A stretch of DNA of 64,000 nt from Streptomyces termitum (GCF_014650175.1 NZ_BMUL01000004.1:1-64000); one strand, 5' to 3'; shown: positions 53,407 to 62,315, counted from the stretch's first letter. Numbers and translations: made by a program. The notes: generated from the letters alone by a model not told the origin.

Positions 53407-53922
53407 ATGACCAGCGGTCGAACCCTCTCCCCCCGCGACATGACAAGCCTTCTCGGGGAGACGCTGCACGCGGAGGTCGTACGGCATTTCACGGACGGGA
53501 AACGGGACGCCCCCGTGGAGTTCGTGGAGCGCCAGATAACCGAGTGCCTGCGCTACCTCTACCTCGTCTCGCGCCACCGGGAACAGCTCAGCGGGCTCTT
53601 CCTCCCGGTCGAGCAGGACATCGACGAGATATGGCACTACCTCATTCTTCAGACGCGCGAGTACCGCGCATTGTGCGAGGAACGCCTCCCCGGGAAATTC
53701 TTCATCCACCACCGGAGCATCGCCTACGAGGACTACCAGGAAGAACCGGGACGGGAACGGGCGCTGGAAGAGGCGCTGCGCTGGATACCCCTGTACTGCC
53801 GTGAATTCGGCCCCTTCGACGAGGGCGCGCTGCCCCATTGGACCATCGTGCGATTCCTGCACGAGGAGATGGGTCTTTCCCTCGCGGCCATCGCCGACCT
53901 GAAGCAGGCGGCCGAGGCGTGA
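53407..53922 (+). CDS. WH...HH core protein (GRDP/DUF1399-like)
   Basis: 171 residues, soluble. Central block DIDEIWHYLILQTREYRALC (71-90) followed by GKFFIHH (96-102) resembles the conserved core of glycine-rich-domain (DUF1399) proteins: Trp-His, then Thr-x-x-Tyr, Cys and a His-His pair, possibly a metal site. Rest is helical. Same direction as the peptide and ligase genes, 62 bases after the ligase stop. A related core occurs in the protein at 62990-63487. Role unknown; it may be a modifying, binding or immunity component. Confidence 0.7.
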   Translation: MTSGRTLSPRDMTSLLGETLHAEVVRHFTDGKRDAPVEFVERQITECLRYLYLVSRHREQLSGLFLPVEQDIDEIWHYLILQTREYRALCEERLPGKFFIHHRSIAYEDYQEEPGRERALEEALRWIPLYCREFGPFDEGALPHWTIVRFLHEEMGLSLAAIADLKQAAEA

Positions 53923-54337
53923 ACGGTTCTCCCTCCCGGGGCGCCGCCGTTCCCGATCCGATCGGCCTGCCGGGCGGCCGCACCTCCCGGATCCGCGTGA
54001 CGTCCGCGCCCCGCGCGGCGTGACGCGGCGGGAACCCGGCCACGAGTGCGGCCTCCTGTGCGCGGGCCCCGGACTCGTGGCCGACCGGGACGCGGGCCGC
54101 GGGCGACGCCCCTCCCTGGCCGGCGCGCTGACACGTGCCCGCGCGATCGTCTCGGGCGCCCGGACCGCCGTCCAGGACACCGCCCGGAGGCAGCGGCCCG
54201 TCACACGGCTCCGAAGCGCCCCGACGCCCGGCGCCGCCTGCCCGAACGCCGGAACCCCGCGCCTCGCGCCGCACTGACCCGCTCCGCGGCGAGACCGGAC
54301 CCTCGCCGGTACGGGGGCGGGACTTTCCGGACAGGCC
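53923..54337. other. Gene-free stretch after the peptide locus
   Basis: 415 bases with no frame I can support by ribosome binding site, composition or similarity. The stretch ends at the converging reductase-like gene. No strong terminator stands out. Confidence 0.5.
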
Positions 54338-54814
54338 CTAGGGTGCGGCCCGGAGGATGACCGCCGAGGGGGCGAGGAGGGTGCGGTCCACCGGGGGTGC
54401 CGGGGTGGTCAGGACGACCAGGTCCGCGCCCAGGAGGGCCCGGTCGCGGGAGTCCGCCGTGGCCAGGACCGTGCCGTGGGCGGCGGCGAGGGCGGCGGTC
54501 TCCGGGTCGGGCCAGTGGGCCGGGCCCGGGTGGACCGTGACGTTGCCGAGGCCGGGCACCTCGCGCACCAGCGCCGCGAGGTGGGCGCCCACGGCCGGGC
54601 CCGTCCCCAGCACCGTCACCGAGCTGACGCGCGGTACGAGCAGGGCCCGTACGGCCCGCGCGGCGTCCGCCGCCTCGTACGGGGGGACCGGTGGGGCGGC
54701 GGTGGCCCGGACCGGGGGAGGCGGGGAGCCGGCGGGGTCGGCAGGAGCGGTCGGAGGCGCCGGAGCGGTTGGGGTGGTCCGGCTGGGAGGGGCGGTCCGG
54801 GTGGGGCGGGGCAT
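54338..54814 (-). CDS. Ornithine cyclodeaminase-like Rossmann fragment
   Basis: 158 residues. Pro/Ala/Thr-rich N-terminus (1-45), then a dinucleotide-binding core: VTVLGTGPAVGAHLAAL (63-80), ADLVVLTTPAPPVDRTLL. This is the NAD-binding part of the OCD/mu-crystallin family, which are normally about 320 residues; the substrate-binding half is missing, so it is a remnant or a stand-alone binding protein. Located downstream of the SARP gene on the same strand (117-base gap). Confidence 0.55.
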   Translation of the reverse strand: MPRPTRTAPPSRTTPTAPAPPTAPADPAGSPPPPVRATAAPPVPPYEAADAARAVRALLVPRVSSVTVLGTGPAVGAHLAALVREVPGLGNVTVHPGPAHWPDPETAALAAAHGTVLATADSRDRALLGADLVVLTTPAPPVDRTLLAPSAVILRAAP

Positions 54815-54931
54815 GGGCGGGCCTTTCTGCGGGTGGGCCTGCCGGCCCGGTTTCCGCAGGGTGCCGCCGTTCGCTACCCGCCCGCTATCGGGCGGCCGTC
54901 CGGACGCGGGCGCCGCCTCTCCGGTACCGGC

Positions 54932-57900
54932 TCAGCCCGTCGTGCCGCGCACCAGCAGCTGCTTGCCCGCGAGTTCCGAGCGCAGGCGGGCCGCGGCCGG
55001 GGCCGGATCGGCCGCCAGGAGGCGTTCGGCTCCGGCGGCCTCGGCCAGGGCCGCCGCCGGATCGCCGTCGGCGGCGTACGCGTCGAACAGCGCGCTGGCC
55101 GCCCGGCCCTGCCACACCCGGCCGCCCTCGATCCCGCCGAACACCTCCCGGGCCGACGTCAGATGGGCGACGGCCGCGCCGGGCGCGCCGCCCTCCAGGG
55201 CCGCCCGGCCCAGGGCGAGCGAGACCCGCCCCTCCGCCGCCCGGTCGCCGGTGCGGCGGGCCAGTGCCAGGGCCTGGAGCAGCGCCCCCTCGGCCGCCTC
55301 GGCACGGCCCGCGCGCAGGTGCGTCAGGCCCAGGCCCAGCAGCGCGTGCGCCTCGCCGGTGCGGTCGCGGGCCGCACGGTCCATCCGCAGCGCCCAGTTG
55401 AACGCCTGACCGGCGAGCTCGCCCTCCCCGGTGCGCAGGTACAGGGCGCCCAGACCGCGCACCGTGTGCGCCTCGGCGCGCAGCGAGCCCGTCTCCCGGC
55501 TCAGCCCCAGCGCCCGGGTCAGCAACTCCCGCGCCTCGCCCGGCCCGTCCTCCTCCAGCCGCGCGGCGGCCTCCCCGACCAGGGCGAGCGCCTCGCCCGC
55601 CCGGTCGCCGGCCTCCCGCAGCAGGGCCGCGGCCGCGGCGTGCGCCCCGGCCGCGGCGGCGTGCTCGCCGCGCACGGCGCGGACCCGCGCGGAGAGCCAC
55701 CGCACGAGGGCCGTCCCGTGCCGGTCCCCGCACGCCCGGAAGCCCTCCCCGGCCCCGGCCAGCAGCGCTTCCGCCTCGGTGGCCCGGTGCCGGAACAGGT
55801 GCAGGGCGGCCAGGCTCGCGCGCGCCGCGGCGGCGCCCCGTACGTTCCCCGCCTTCTCGCAGGCGGCCAGGGCGAGTTCGGCGCACTCGCGCCAGTCCTC
55901 GGTGTGCGCGCGGGTCTCGAAGTGCCCGGCGCACGTCACCGCGAGGTCCCAGGCCGTCTCGTGCAGACCGTGCGCCGCGGCGCGTCGTACCGCCGCCACC
56001 AGCGCGTCGTGCTCCCGCTCCCACCACGGGCCGGGCGAGGCCGGCACCTCGTCCACCGCGCCGGCGGGCAGGGCGCGGTGCCGGGCGGCGGGCCCGCGCG
56101 GGACGAGGAAGTCCCCGCCGTGCTCGCGCCGGTGGGCCCGTGCGGCCAGCGACAGCCAGGTCTCCAGGACGCGCCGCAGCGCCTCCTCGGCCTCCCGCGG
56201 GTCCTCCGTCGCCAGCAGCCGCTCCCGGGCGAAGACGCGGATCAGGCCGTGGAAGCGGTAGCGGGCGGTGGTGCAGGCGCCGGTGACCGGGCCGTCGCCG
56301 CCGCCGTCCGGCACCAGGTCCAGGAGCTGGGAGTGGACCAGTTCCTCCAGCGCGTCCTCGGCCCCCGCCGGATCGGTGCCGAGCAGCACGGCCGCCGTCC
56401 AGCCGGGGAAGTCCGCCGTGTCCAGCAGCGTCAGCAGGCGCAGCAGCCGGGCCGGCTCCGGGTCCAGCGCCCGGTAGGCCAGCGTGATGTGGGAGCGCAG
56501 CTCCATCCCGCAGTACGAGAACTCGTCGAGCCGGCCCGCCTCGTCGCGGAAGCGCCGTACCAGCCGGTCGAGCGTCCAGTGCGGGCGGCACGCCAGCCGG
56601 GCCCCCACCACGCGCAGGGCCAGCGGCAGGCCGCCGCAGAACTCGGCCAGTTCCAGGGCGGCCGGGAGCTGGCCCGCGATCCGCTCGGCGCCCGCGATCC
56701 GGGTGAGCAGCTCCACCGAGTGCGCCTCGTCGAGGACGTCGAGCCGGATCTGCCGGATGCCGGACAGACCGGTGAGCGGGGAGCGGCCCGTGACGAGGAC
56801 CGCCGAGCAGGCGTCGCCCGGCAGGAGTTCGCGGACCGCGCCCTCGTCGGCCGCGTCGTCCAGGACGATCAGCACCCGCCGCCCCGCCAGCAGGCTCCGG
56901 TACAGGGCGCGGCGTTCGCCGGGGCCCTCGGGCACCGCGTGCGCGGGCACGCCGAGGGCGCGCAGGAACCCGGCCAGCACCCCGGAGGGGCCGCCCGTGC
57001 CGTCGCCGTCGCCCAGCGAGGCGTACAGGCGGCCGTCGGGGAACCGCTCGCGCAGCCGGTGCGCCGCGTGCACGGCCAGGCTCGACTTGCCGATGCCGTC
57101 CTTCCCGCAGATCCCCGCGATCCGCACCGGCTCGCCGACGGCGCCCGGACTCCCGTCCGGGCCGCCGAGGAACTCCACGAGCTCGGTCAGGTACGCGCCA
57201 CGGCCCGTGAAGTCCGGGAGATCCGAAGGCAGTTGCTCGGGCCGTACCGGGCCCGTGGGCGCGGCGGGCGCCACGGCGGTCCCGTCGCCGGACCGGGCGG
57301 CGGCGGGGGCCGGGGCCGCGTCGAGGGAGGGGTCCCGGTTCAGGACGGCCGCCTCCAGCTCCTGGAGGGCGCGGCCCGGCTCGATGCCCAGCTCGGCGGC
57401 GAACACGGCCCGCAGCCCGCGGTACACCTCCAGCGCCTCCGCCTGGCGGCCCGACCGGTACAGCGCCAGCATCAGGCTCGCGTGCACCCCCTCGCGCAGC
57501 GGCTCGGCCGCCGCCAGCGCGAACAGCTCGCCCGTGATCTCGGCGTGCCGGCCCGACGCGAGGTCCAGCCGGGCCAGCTCCTCCAGGGCTGTCAGCCGCT
57601 GCTCGTCGAGCAGGGTCGCCCCGCGGCGGACCGGATCGCTGTCCAGGCCCAGCAGGGCCGGCCCCCGCCACAGGGCGAGCGCCTCGCGCAGGCACCGCGC
57701 GGCCTCGGCGGGCTCGCCCCCGGCGGCGTGCGCGCGGGCCCGCGCGAGGAGCCCGGCGAAGCGGTCGGCGTCCAGCTCCCCGTCCGCCGTCCGCAGCCGG
57801 TAGCCCGCCGGGGTCGTCTCGATCGCGTCGGGCCGTCCGGCGCGCGCGCAGATCTTGCGCAGCGCGGAGACCGCCGACTGGACCTGGGTGCGCGCCGTCC

Positions 57901-58066
57901 CGGGCGGCGCGTCCCCCCAGATGGCGTCGACGAGGAGTTCCCGCGGCGTGACCCGGTTCGCGTGCAGGGCGAGCACCGCGAGGACGATCTGCTGGCGGGG
58001 ACCGCCGAGGGGGCGCGGCGCGCCGTCCCGGGTGAGTTCCAGCGGTCCCAGAAGGCCGATGTTCAT
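54932..58066 (-). CDS. AfsR/SARP-family transcriptional activator
   Basis: 1,044 residues from ATG 58066, preferred because GGGGGA lies 8 bases upstream; ATG 58081 would add five residues. OmpR-like DNA-binding domain (1-90, LLGPLELTRDGAPRPLGGPR), BTAD (about 95-240, RLTALEELARLDLASGRHAE), NB-ARC ATPase with Walker A GKDGIGKSS (about 320) and LIVLDDAADEGAVRELLPG, then TPR repeats (about 680-1,040). Large SARPs of this type activate antibiotic clusters and are often phosphorylated or ligand-gated through the NTPase part. Divergent from mbtH and the LAL regulator. Confidence 0.93.
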   Translation of the reverse strand: MNIGLLGPLELTRDGAPRPLGGPRQQIVLAVLALHANRVTPRELLVDAIWGDAPPGTARTQVQSAVSALRKICARAGRPDAIETTPAGYRLRTADGELDADRFAGLLARARAHAAGGEPAEAARCLREALALWRGPALLGLDSDPVRRGATLLDEQRLTALEELARLDLASGRHAEITGELFALAAAEPLREGVHASLMLALYRSGRQAEALEVYRGLRAVFAAELGIEPGRALQELEAAVLNRDPSLDAAPAPAAARSGDGTAVAPAAPTGPVRPEQLPSDLPDFTGRGAYLTELVEFLGGPDGSPGAVGEPVRIAGICGKDGIGKSSLAVHAAHRLRERFPDGRLYASLGDGDGTGGPSGVLAGFLRALGVPAHAVPEGPGERRALYRSLLAGRRVLIVLDDAADEGAVRELLPGDACSAVLVTGRSPLTGLSGIRQIRLDVLDEAHSVELLTRIAGAERIAGQLPAALELAEFCGGLPLALRVVGARLACRPHWTLDRLVRRFRDEAGRLDEFSYCGMELRSHITLAYRALDPEPARLLRLLTLLDTADFPGWTAAVLLGTDPAGAEDALEELVHSQLLDLVPDGGGDGPVTGACTTARYRFHGLIRVFARERLLATEDPREAEEALRRVLETWLSLAARAHRREHGGDFLVPRGPAARHRALPAGAVDEVPASPGPWWEREHDALVAAVRRAAAHGLHETAWDLAVTCAGHFETRAHTEDWRECAELALAACEKAGNVRGAAAARASLAALHLFRHRATEAEALLAGAGEGFRACGDRHGTALVRWLSARVRAVRGEHAAAAGAHAAAAALLREAGDRAGEALALVGEAAARLEEDGPGEARELLTRALGLSRETGSLRAEAHTVRGLGALYLRTGEGELAGQAFNWALRMDRAARDRTGEAHALLGLGLTHLRAGRAEAAEGALLQALALARRTGDRAAEGRVSLALGRAALEGGAPGAAVAHLTSAREVFGGIEGGRVWQGRAASALFDAYAADGDPAAALAEAAGAERLLAADPAPAAARLRSELAGKQLLVRGTTG

Positions 58067-58259
58067 CTGCGAATCCCCCATTCCCGGCCGCCCGTTGGTC
58101 CGGGGGCGGCCGCGGGCAGGCTACGGGCCGCCGGACCGGGGCGGCCAGGGAGTGCGGTGCGGGGTTCGCGATGCGTGGGATCGGCCCCGGCGATGGGCCC
58201 GGAGCCGGCCGCCGGGCGCCGCCCCGCGCACCCTCTCCGACATGGCCCGATCGGCTTCT

Positions 58260-58289
58260 CCGATGGAGGGGTTCGGGACCCTCCATCGG
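58260..58289. promoter_or_regulatory. 11-bp inverted repeat between SARP and mbtH
   Basis: CCGATGGAGGG (58260-58270) and CCCTCCATCGG (58279-58289) around 8 bases, mid-way in the 309-base intergenic region 58067-58375. Also two AGCGATC copies 10 bases apart (58344-58350, 58354-58360) just before the mbtH ribosome binding site, loosely like SARP direct repeats. Either could be an operator. Confidence 0.5.
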
Positions 58290-58375
58290 CGCTCCGTTGC
58301 GGTGGCGCGGCCCGCCGCACGACGCTGACCGGGCATTTGTCGAAGCGATCACCAGCGATCCTTGGAGGTTGGACC

Positions 58376-58612
58376 GTGTTCCAGGACGACGACGAGGGCC
58401 TGTACGACGTCGTGATCAACGGCGAGGAGCAGTACTCGATCTGGCCCCGGCTCCGTGAGGTCCCGGCGGGCTGGACCGCCACCGGCTTCAGCGGCTCGAA
58501 GGAGGCGTGCGTCGCCCACGTGGACGAGGTCTGGACGGACATGCGGCCGCTGAGCCTGCGCCGGGCCATGGCGCAGGACGCCGAGGCCGCCACCGGAGCG
58601 GGGCCTCGGTGA
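58376..58612 (+). CDS. mbtH: MbtH-like protein
   Basis: 78 residues from GTG 58376 (GGAGG 7 bases upstream). Diagnostic MbtH sequence: NGEEQYSIWP, PAGWTATGFSGSKEAC, and WTDMRPLSLR with the invariant tryptophans. MbtH proteins bind NRPS adenylation domains and are needed for their folding or activity. No NRPS gene is in the window, so its partner lies elsewhere or beyond. The stop overlaps the LAL regulator start (GTGA). Confidence 0.93.
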   Translation: MFQDDDEGLYDVVINGEEQYSIWPRLREVPAGWTATGFSGSKEACVAHVDEVWTDMRPLSLRRAMAQDAEAATGAGPR

Positions 58613-61368
58613 CCACCGGCTCGACACGACCGCTGATCGGCCGCGAGCGGGAACTCGCGGCCGTCCGCGGGCGGTTCGCCGCCCTCGCGGACGGCCCGGC
58701 CCTCGTCGGCATCGCGGGGGAACCGGGCCTGGGCACCACGCGGCTGCTCGCCGAGATCGCCGCGTGGGCGGCCGGGGCGGGCGCCCGCGTCCACACCACG
58801 ACGCCCGAAGCCCTCCCCCGGACCCTCGCCGCCCTCCCGCCCGCCCGCGCCGCGTCCGCCGCGCCCGTCGTCGTGATCGTCGACGACGTGCACCGGTGCG
58901 ACGGGGCGGCGCGGCGGGCGCTGGCCGGGCTGCTTGAGGCGCCCGGGGACGGCACCCTGATCGTCCTCGGCTACCGGCCGCGCCAGTGCCCGCCCGGACT
59001 GCTCGCCGCGCTGACCGCGCCGCACCCGGGCCGTACCACCGAGCACCTCGACCTGGCCCCCCTGGACCGGGCCGGGGCCGAGGAGTTCGCCGGGGCCGGG
59101 CTGTGCGCCCGCCACCGGGCCGCCCTGCACCGGGACGGCGCCGGTGTCCCCCGGCTGCTCGCCCTGCTCGCCGCCGCCTGCGCGGGCCCCGGGACCTGCC
59201 CCGGCGACGCCCCCGGCAGCACCTCCTACCCGGCCCGCGCCGCCGCCCCCCTCCTCGCCGAGGTCGACGCCCTCGGCCCGCGGGCCCGTCTGGTCGCGCA
59301 CGCCGCCGCCGTCCTCGGCGAGCCCGCCGAGCCCGACGCGCTCGCCGCCGTCGCCGGACTCGACCGCGCCGCCGTCCTCGCCGCCGTCGACGAACTCCTC
59401 GCCGCGGACGTGCTGCGCGCCTGCGCGCTCCCCGGCCACGTCGAGTTCCGCCACCCCCTGCTGGGCCACCTCGTGCACAGCGCCGTCCCCGGCGGCTGGC
59501 GCCTCGCCGCCCACCGCCGCGCCCGTACGCACCACCGGGAGCTCGGCCGCCCCGCGCCGCGCGGCGCCCGCCACGCCGAGCAGTCCTGCCGGCCCGGGGA
59601 CGAGGACGGCGCGGCCGAACTCGCCGCCGCCGCCCGCCAGGCGCTCGCCTCCGACCCGGCCTCGGCGGCCGGCTGGTACACCGCCGCCGCCCGGCTGCTG
59701 CCCGCCGCCCCCGCCCACCGGGCCCGCCGCCGGGAGCTGCTCGCCTCGGCGGCCGACGCCGCCCTCCGCTGCGGCCGCGCCGACCTGGCGGGCACCGCCC
59801 TCGCCGCCCGCGAGCAGCTCCTCGACGCCGCCGAACGGGGCGCCGGAGCGGCGGACACCGCCGAACCGCGCGCCCGCCTCGCCGAACTCGCCGGGGACCT
59901 GCCGATGGCCCGAGAGATCCGCCGCGCGGCCCTCGACGAGCTCACCGCGCGCCCGGCCCCCGGCGGCCCCGACCCGCTGCGGACCGCCGCACTGCGGACC
60001 GCCCTCGCGGCCACGGCCGGCCCTGACCACGCGGAGCGGGCCGCCGCCTGGGCGGAGGAGGCCGTCCGCGCCGCCGCCGCGCACGGCGCCGGTGGAGCGC
60101 TCCACGCACACGCCCTCGCCGTCCGGGGCACCCTGCGGCTGGCCGCCGGAGAGGTCTCCGAAGCCCTGCGCGACGCCCGCGACGCGGCCGGGGCCGCCGA
60201 CGCCCTCCCCGACCACGCCGTCGCCCTGCGCCTCGACGCCCTCGACCACCTGGCCCGGCTGGAGACCGGACTGGAGCGGTACGGGCCCGCCGCCCGGCAC
60301 TTCACCCGGGGCCTCGACACCGCCCGCGCCACCGGCCAGTGGCCGGCCGCCACCGCGCTCGCCGCCGGACTGGCCGCCCTGCTGCTGCGCCAGGGCCGCT
60401 TCCCGCAGGCCGCCGCCCGCGCCGAAGAGGCCGTGCGCTGCTCCGAACTGGCGGGTGGTCAGGAGCCGCGCGCGCTGGCCCTGTGCGTGCGCGCCCGGGT
60501 CGCCCTGGAGGTCCACGCCCCGGAGACGGCCGTGGCGGTCGCCCGCGCCGCCTGCGCGCTGGCCGCCGCCGACGGCTTCTCCTGGTACCGCTCCCGGCTC
60601 GCGCTGGCCGCCGCCGAACTCGCCGCCGGGGACGCCCTCGGCAGCCTGGAGACCCTCGCCGGGGCGCCGCTGGCCGACCCGGCGACCGCGCCGCTGGACG
60701 CCGCCGGACGGCTCGCGCTCGCCGAGATCCTGTGCGGGGCCCGGCGCGCGGTGGGCCGTACCGACGCGGCCCGCGCCGCCGCAGGCCAGGCCCGCGCGCT
60801 CGCCGCGCGCACCGGGCTCGCCGGGCCGCGCGCCCGGGCGCTGCTGCTGGCCGCCACCGTCGCCGACGGGCCCGCCGAGGCGCTCGCCGCGGCCGAGGAG
60901 GCCCTGGTCTCCGCCGCCGCCCGCGGGCACGCCGCCGACGAGGGGCGGGCCCGGCTGGCGCTGGCCCGCGCCCGGCTGCGGCTCGGCGAGACCGAGCAGG
61001 CCGCCCGCCACCTGACGGCGGCCGGCCACGCGGCCGCCGCCTGCGGGGCGGCCCGGCTCGCCCGCGAGGTCGCCGCCGCCACCGAGGAGGCCGCCTCGGT
61101 GCGGGCCCCGGCCGAGGAGGCGCACATGCTCAGCCAGCGGGAGTACGAGATCTCCCAACTGGTCAGCCAGGGCTGCACGAACCGGCAGATCGCCCGCACC
61201 CTCGGGGTCAGCCACAAGACGGTGGAGACCCATCTCGGCCGCATCTTCGCCAAGCTGGAGATCTCGTCACGGGCGGAGATCGCCAACATGATCGGCCGCA
61301 ACACCCTGGTCGCCCGGCCCCGCACCCGCACCCGCCCCACCGAGCGGGCCCTCGTCGGGGCATCCTGA
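58609..61368 (+). CDS. Large LuxR-family (LAL) regulator with altered P-loop
   Basis: 919 residues from GTG 58609. N-terminal AAA-like ATPase, Ala-rich TPR-like middle, and C-terminal LuxR HTH (LSQREYEISQLVSQGCTNRQ, VSHKTVETHLGRIFAKL). Walker A reads GEPGLGTTR (residues 37-45): the invariant lysine is replaced by Thr43, whereas Walker B (VVVIVDDVH) is kept. ATP binding may therefore be lost or changed. LAL proteins are pathway-specific activators of antibiotic clusters. Coupled to mbtH. Confidence 0.9.
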   Translation: MTTGSTRPLIGRERELAAVRGRFAALADGPALVGIAGEPGLGTTRLLAEIAAWAAGAGARVHTTTPEALPRTLAALPPARAASAAPVVVIVDDVHRCDGAARRALAGLLEAPGDGTLIVLGYRPRQCPPGLLAALTAPHPGRTTEHLDLAPLDRAGAEEFAGAGLCARHRAALHRDGAGVPRLLALLAAACAGPGTCPGDAPGSTSYPARAAAPLLAEVDALGPRARLVAHAAAVLGEPAEPDALAAVAGLDRAAVLAAVDELLAADVLRACALPGHVEFRHPLLGHLVHSAVPGGWRLAAHRRARTHHRELGRPAPRGARHAEQSCRPGDEDGAAELAAAARQALASDPASAAGWYTAAARLLPAAPAHRARRRELLASAADAALRCGRADLAGTALAAREQLLDAAERGAGAADTAEPRARLAELAGDLPMAREIRRAALDELTARPAPGGPDPLRTAALRTALAATAGPDHAERAAAWAEEAVRAAAAHGAGGALHAHALAVRGTLRLAAGEVSEALRDARDAAGAADALPDHAVALRLDALDHLARLETGLERYGPAARHFTRGLDTARATGQWPAATALAAGLAALLLRQGRFPQAAARAEEAVRCSELAGGQEPRALALCVRARVALEVHAPETAVAVARAACALAAADGFSWYRSRLALAAAELAAGDALGSLETLAGAPLADPATAPLDAAGRLALAEILCGARRAVGRTDAARAAAGQARALAARTGLAGPRARALLLAATVADGPAEALAAAEEALVSAAARGHAADEGRARLALARARLRLGETEQAARHLTAAGHAAAACGAARLAREVAAATEEAASVRAPAEEAHMLSQREYEISQLVSQGCTNRQIARTLGVSHKTVETHLGRIFAKLEISSRAEIANMIGRNTLVARPRTRTRPTERALVGAS

Positions 61369-61432
61369 GTTCCGGCCGGGCGGCACCGCCGTCCGGCCGG
61401 TCACCGTCCCCAACCGCCCACGGAGAACCACG

Positions 61433-61789
61433 ATGTACCCGAGCATCCGCACCCTCACCTTCGACTGCACCGGCGATCCCTACGACCTGGGCCTGTTCTG
61501 GAGCGCCCTGCTGGGCCGCCCGCTGGCCGACGACGACAAGCCGGGCGACCCCGAGGCGGTGCTGGCGGACCCGGCGGGCGGCCCGACGCTGCTCTTCGTA
61601 CGGGTCCCCGAGGGCAAGAGCGCGAAGAACCGCGTCCACCTCGACCTCACCCCGCACGGCCGCACCCGCGACGAGGAGGTGGCCCGCGCGACGTCCCTCG
61701 GCGCCACCCTGGTCGCCGACCGCGTCCGCCCCGACGGCAGCGGCTGGACCGTCCTCGCGGACCCCAACACTTCTGACTACCAGTTCTAA
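61433..61789 (+). CDS. VOC-family protein with altered C-terminus
   Basis: 118 residues. Glyoxalase/bleomycin-resistance fold of the actinobacterial type: FDCTGDPYDLGLFWSALLGRP, KNRVHLDLTPHGRTRDEEV, GSGWTVLADP. Relatives continue DPEGNEFCV with a metal/His or Glu residue; here the frame turns into DPNTSDYQF and stops. The break is near base 61768, where base composition also drops. The 3' end has probably been replaced, perhaps by insertion of a mobile element. ATG follows CGGAGAA. Confidence 0.82.
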   Translation: MYPSIRTLTFDCTGDPYDLGLFWSALLGRPLADDDKPGDPEAVLADPAGGPTLLFVRVPEGKSAKNRVHLDLTPHGRTRDEEVARATSLGATLVADRVRPDGSGWTVLADPNTSDYQF

Positions 61790-61819
61790 GAGTACTCGCA
61801 GGTCAGCACCAACGACAGA

Positions 61820-61853
61820 GCCCCGCCCGGCACTTGGCCGAACGGGGCGTTTT
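61820..61853 (+). terminator. Rho-independent-type terminator
   Basis: GCCCCG (61820-61825) pairs with CGGGGC (61843-61848), with GGC/GCC inside, followed by GTTTT. One of few in the window with a T run, unlike the host-style hairpins. Confidence 0.6.
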
Positions 61854-61868
61854 GCTCGTCCTCAGGGG

Positions 61869-62246
61869 TCAGGGCACGTAGAGAGGACCCTCGTCGGGAC
61901 CGATGTCGTAGCCCTCGGCTTCCCAGGAGTGCCCGCCGTCGTGGTCTGCGGGAAGGGTGCATGCCCATCGGTGGATGGGGTCCGCGTGCGGGCTCGGCTC
62001 CACGCACGGAAGGTGGTGGACGAACCGGATCTCGTCGTCCTCGCCCTCCCACTGCGCCCACAGTTCCGGGTCTGTTCCCCGGGAGTACAGGTGTGCGATG
62101 TGCGGGCCGTCGTGCTCCCGGCTCAGTTCGCACCGGCTCGCGGCCTCGTGGCGCGGCGGGTACTCGTCCTCCGTCGCTCCGGCGGCGTGCAGGGTGCACA
62201 GCAGAGCCGCGTAGGGGAGTCGGCGCTCGACGCGGCATACCTTCAT
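61869..62246 (-). CDS. Hypothetical protein with Cys/His motifs
   Basis: 125 residues from ATG 62246 (GGAGAA upstream). Two C...HDGPH/HDGGH-like motifs: CELSREHDGPHIAH and CTLPADHDGGHSW, a pattern seen in many actinobacterial phage and integrated-element proteins of unknown function, probably zinc-binding. Acidic C-terminus. Next to the altered VOC gene end. Confidence 0.7.
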   Translation of the reverse strand: MKVCRVERRLPYAALLCTLHAAGATEDEYPPRHEAASRCELSREHDGPHIAHLYSRGTDPELWAQWEGEDDEIRFVHHLPCVEPSPHADPIHRWACTLPADHDGGHSWEAEGYDIGPDEGPLYVP

Positions 62247-62315
62247 GGGGTTCTCCGTAGGTGGTGAGGCGGACCCGGTACGTGTGGGCACGGGGCGCCT
62301 TTCGGGGAGGGAACA

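Noticed and set aside
61760-61810. Possible tRNA fragment or tRNA-type att site at the VOC gene end
   Set aside because: No cloverleaf, TTCGA or CCA-type pattern could be made from the sequence.
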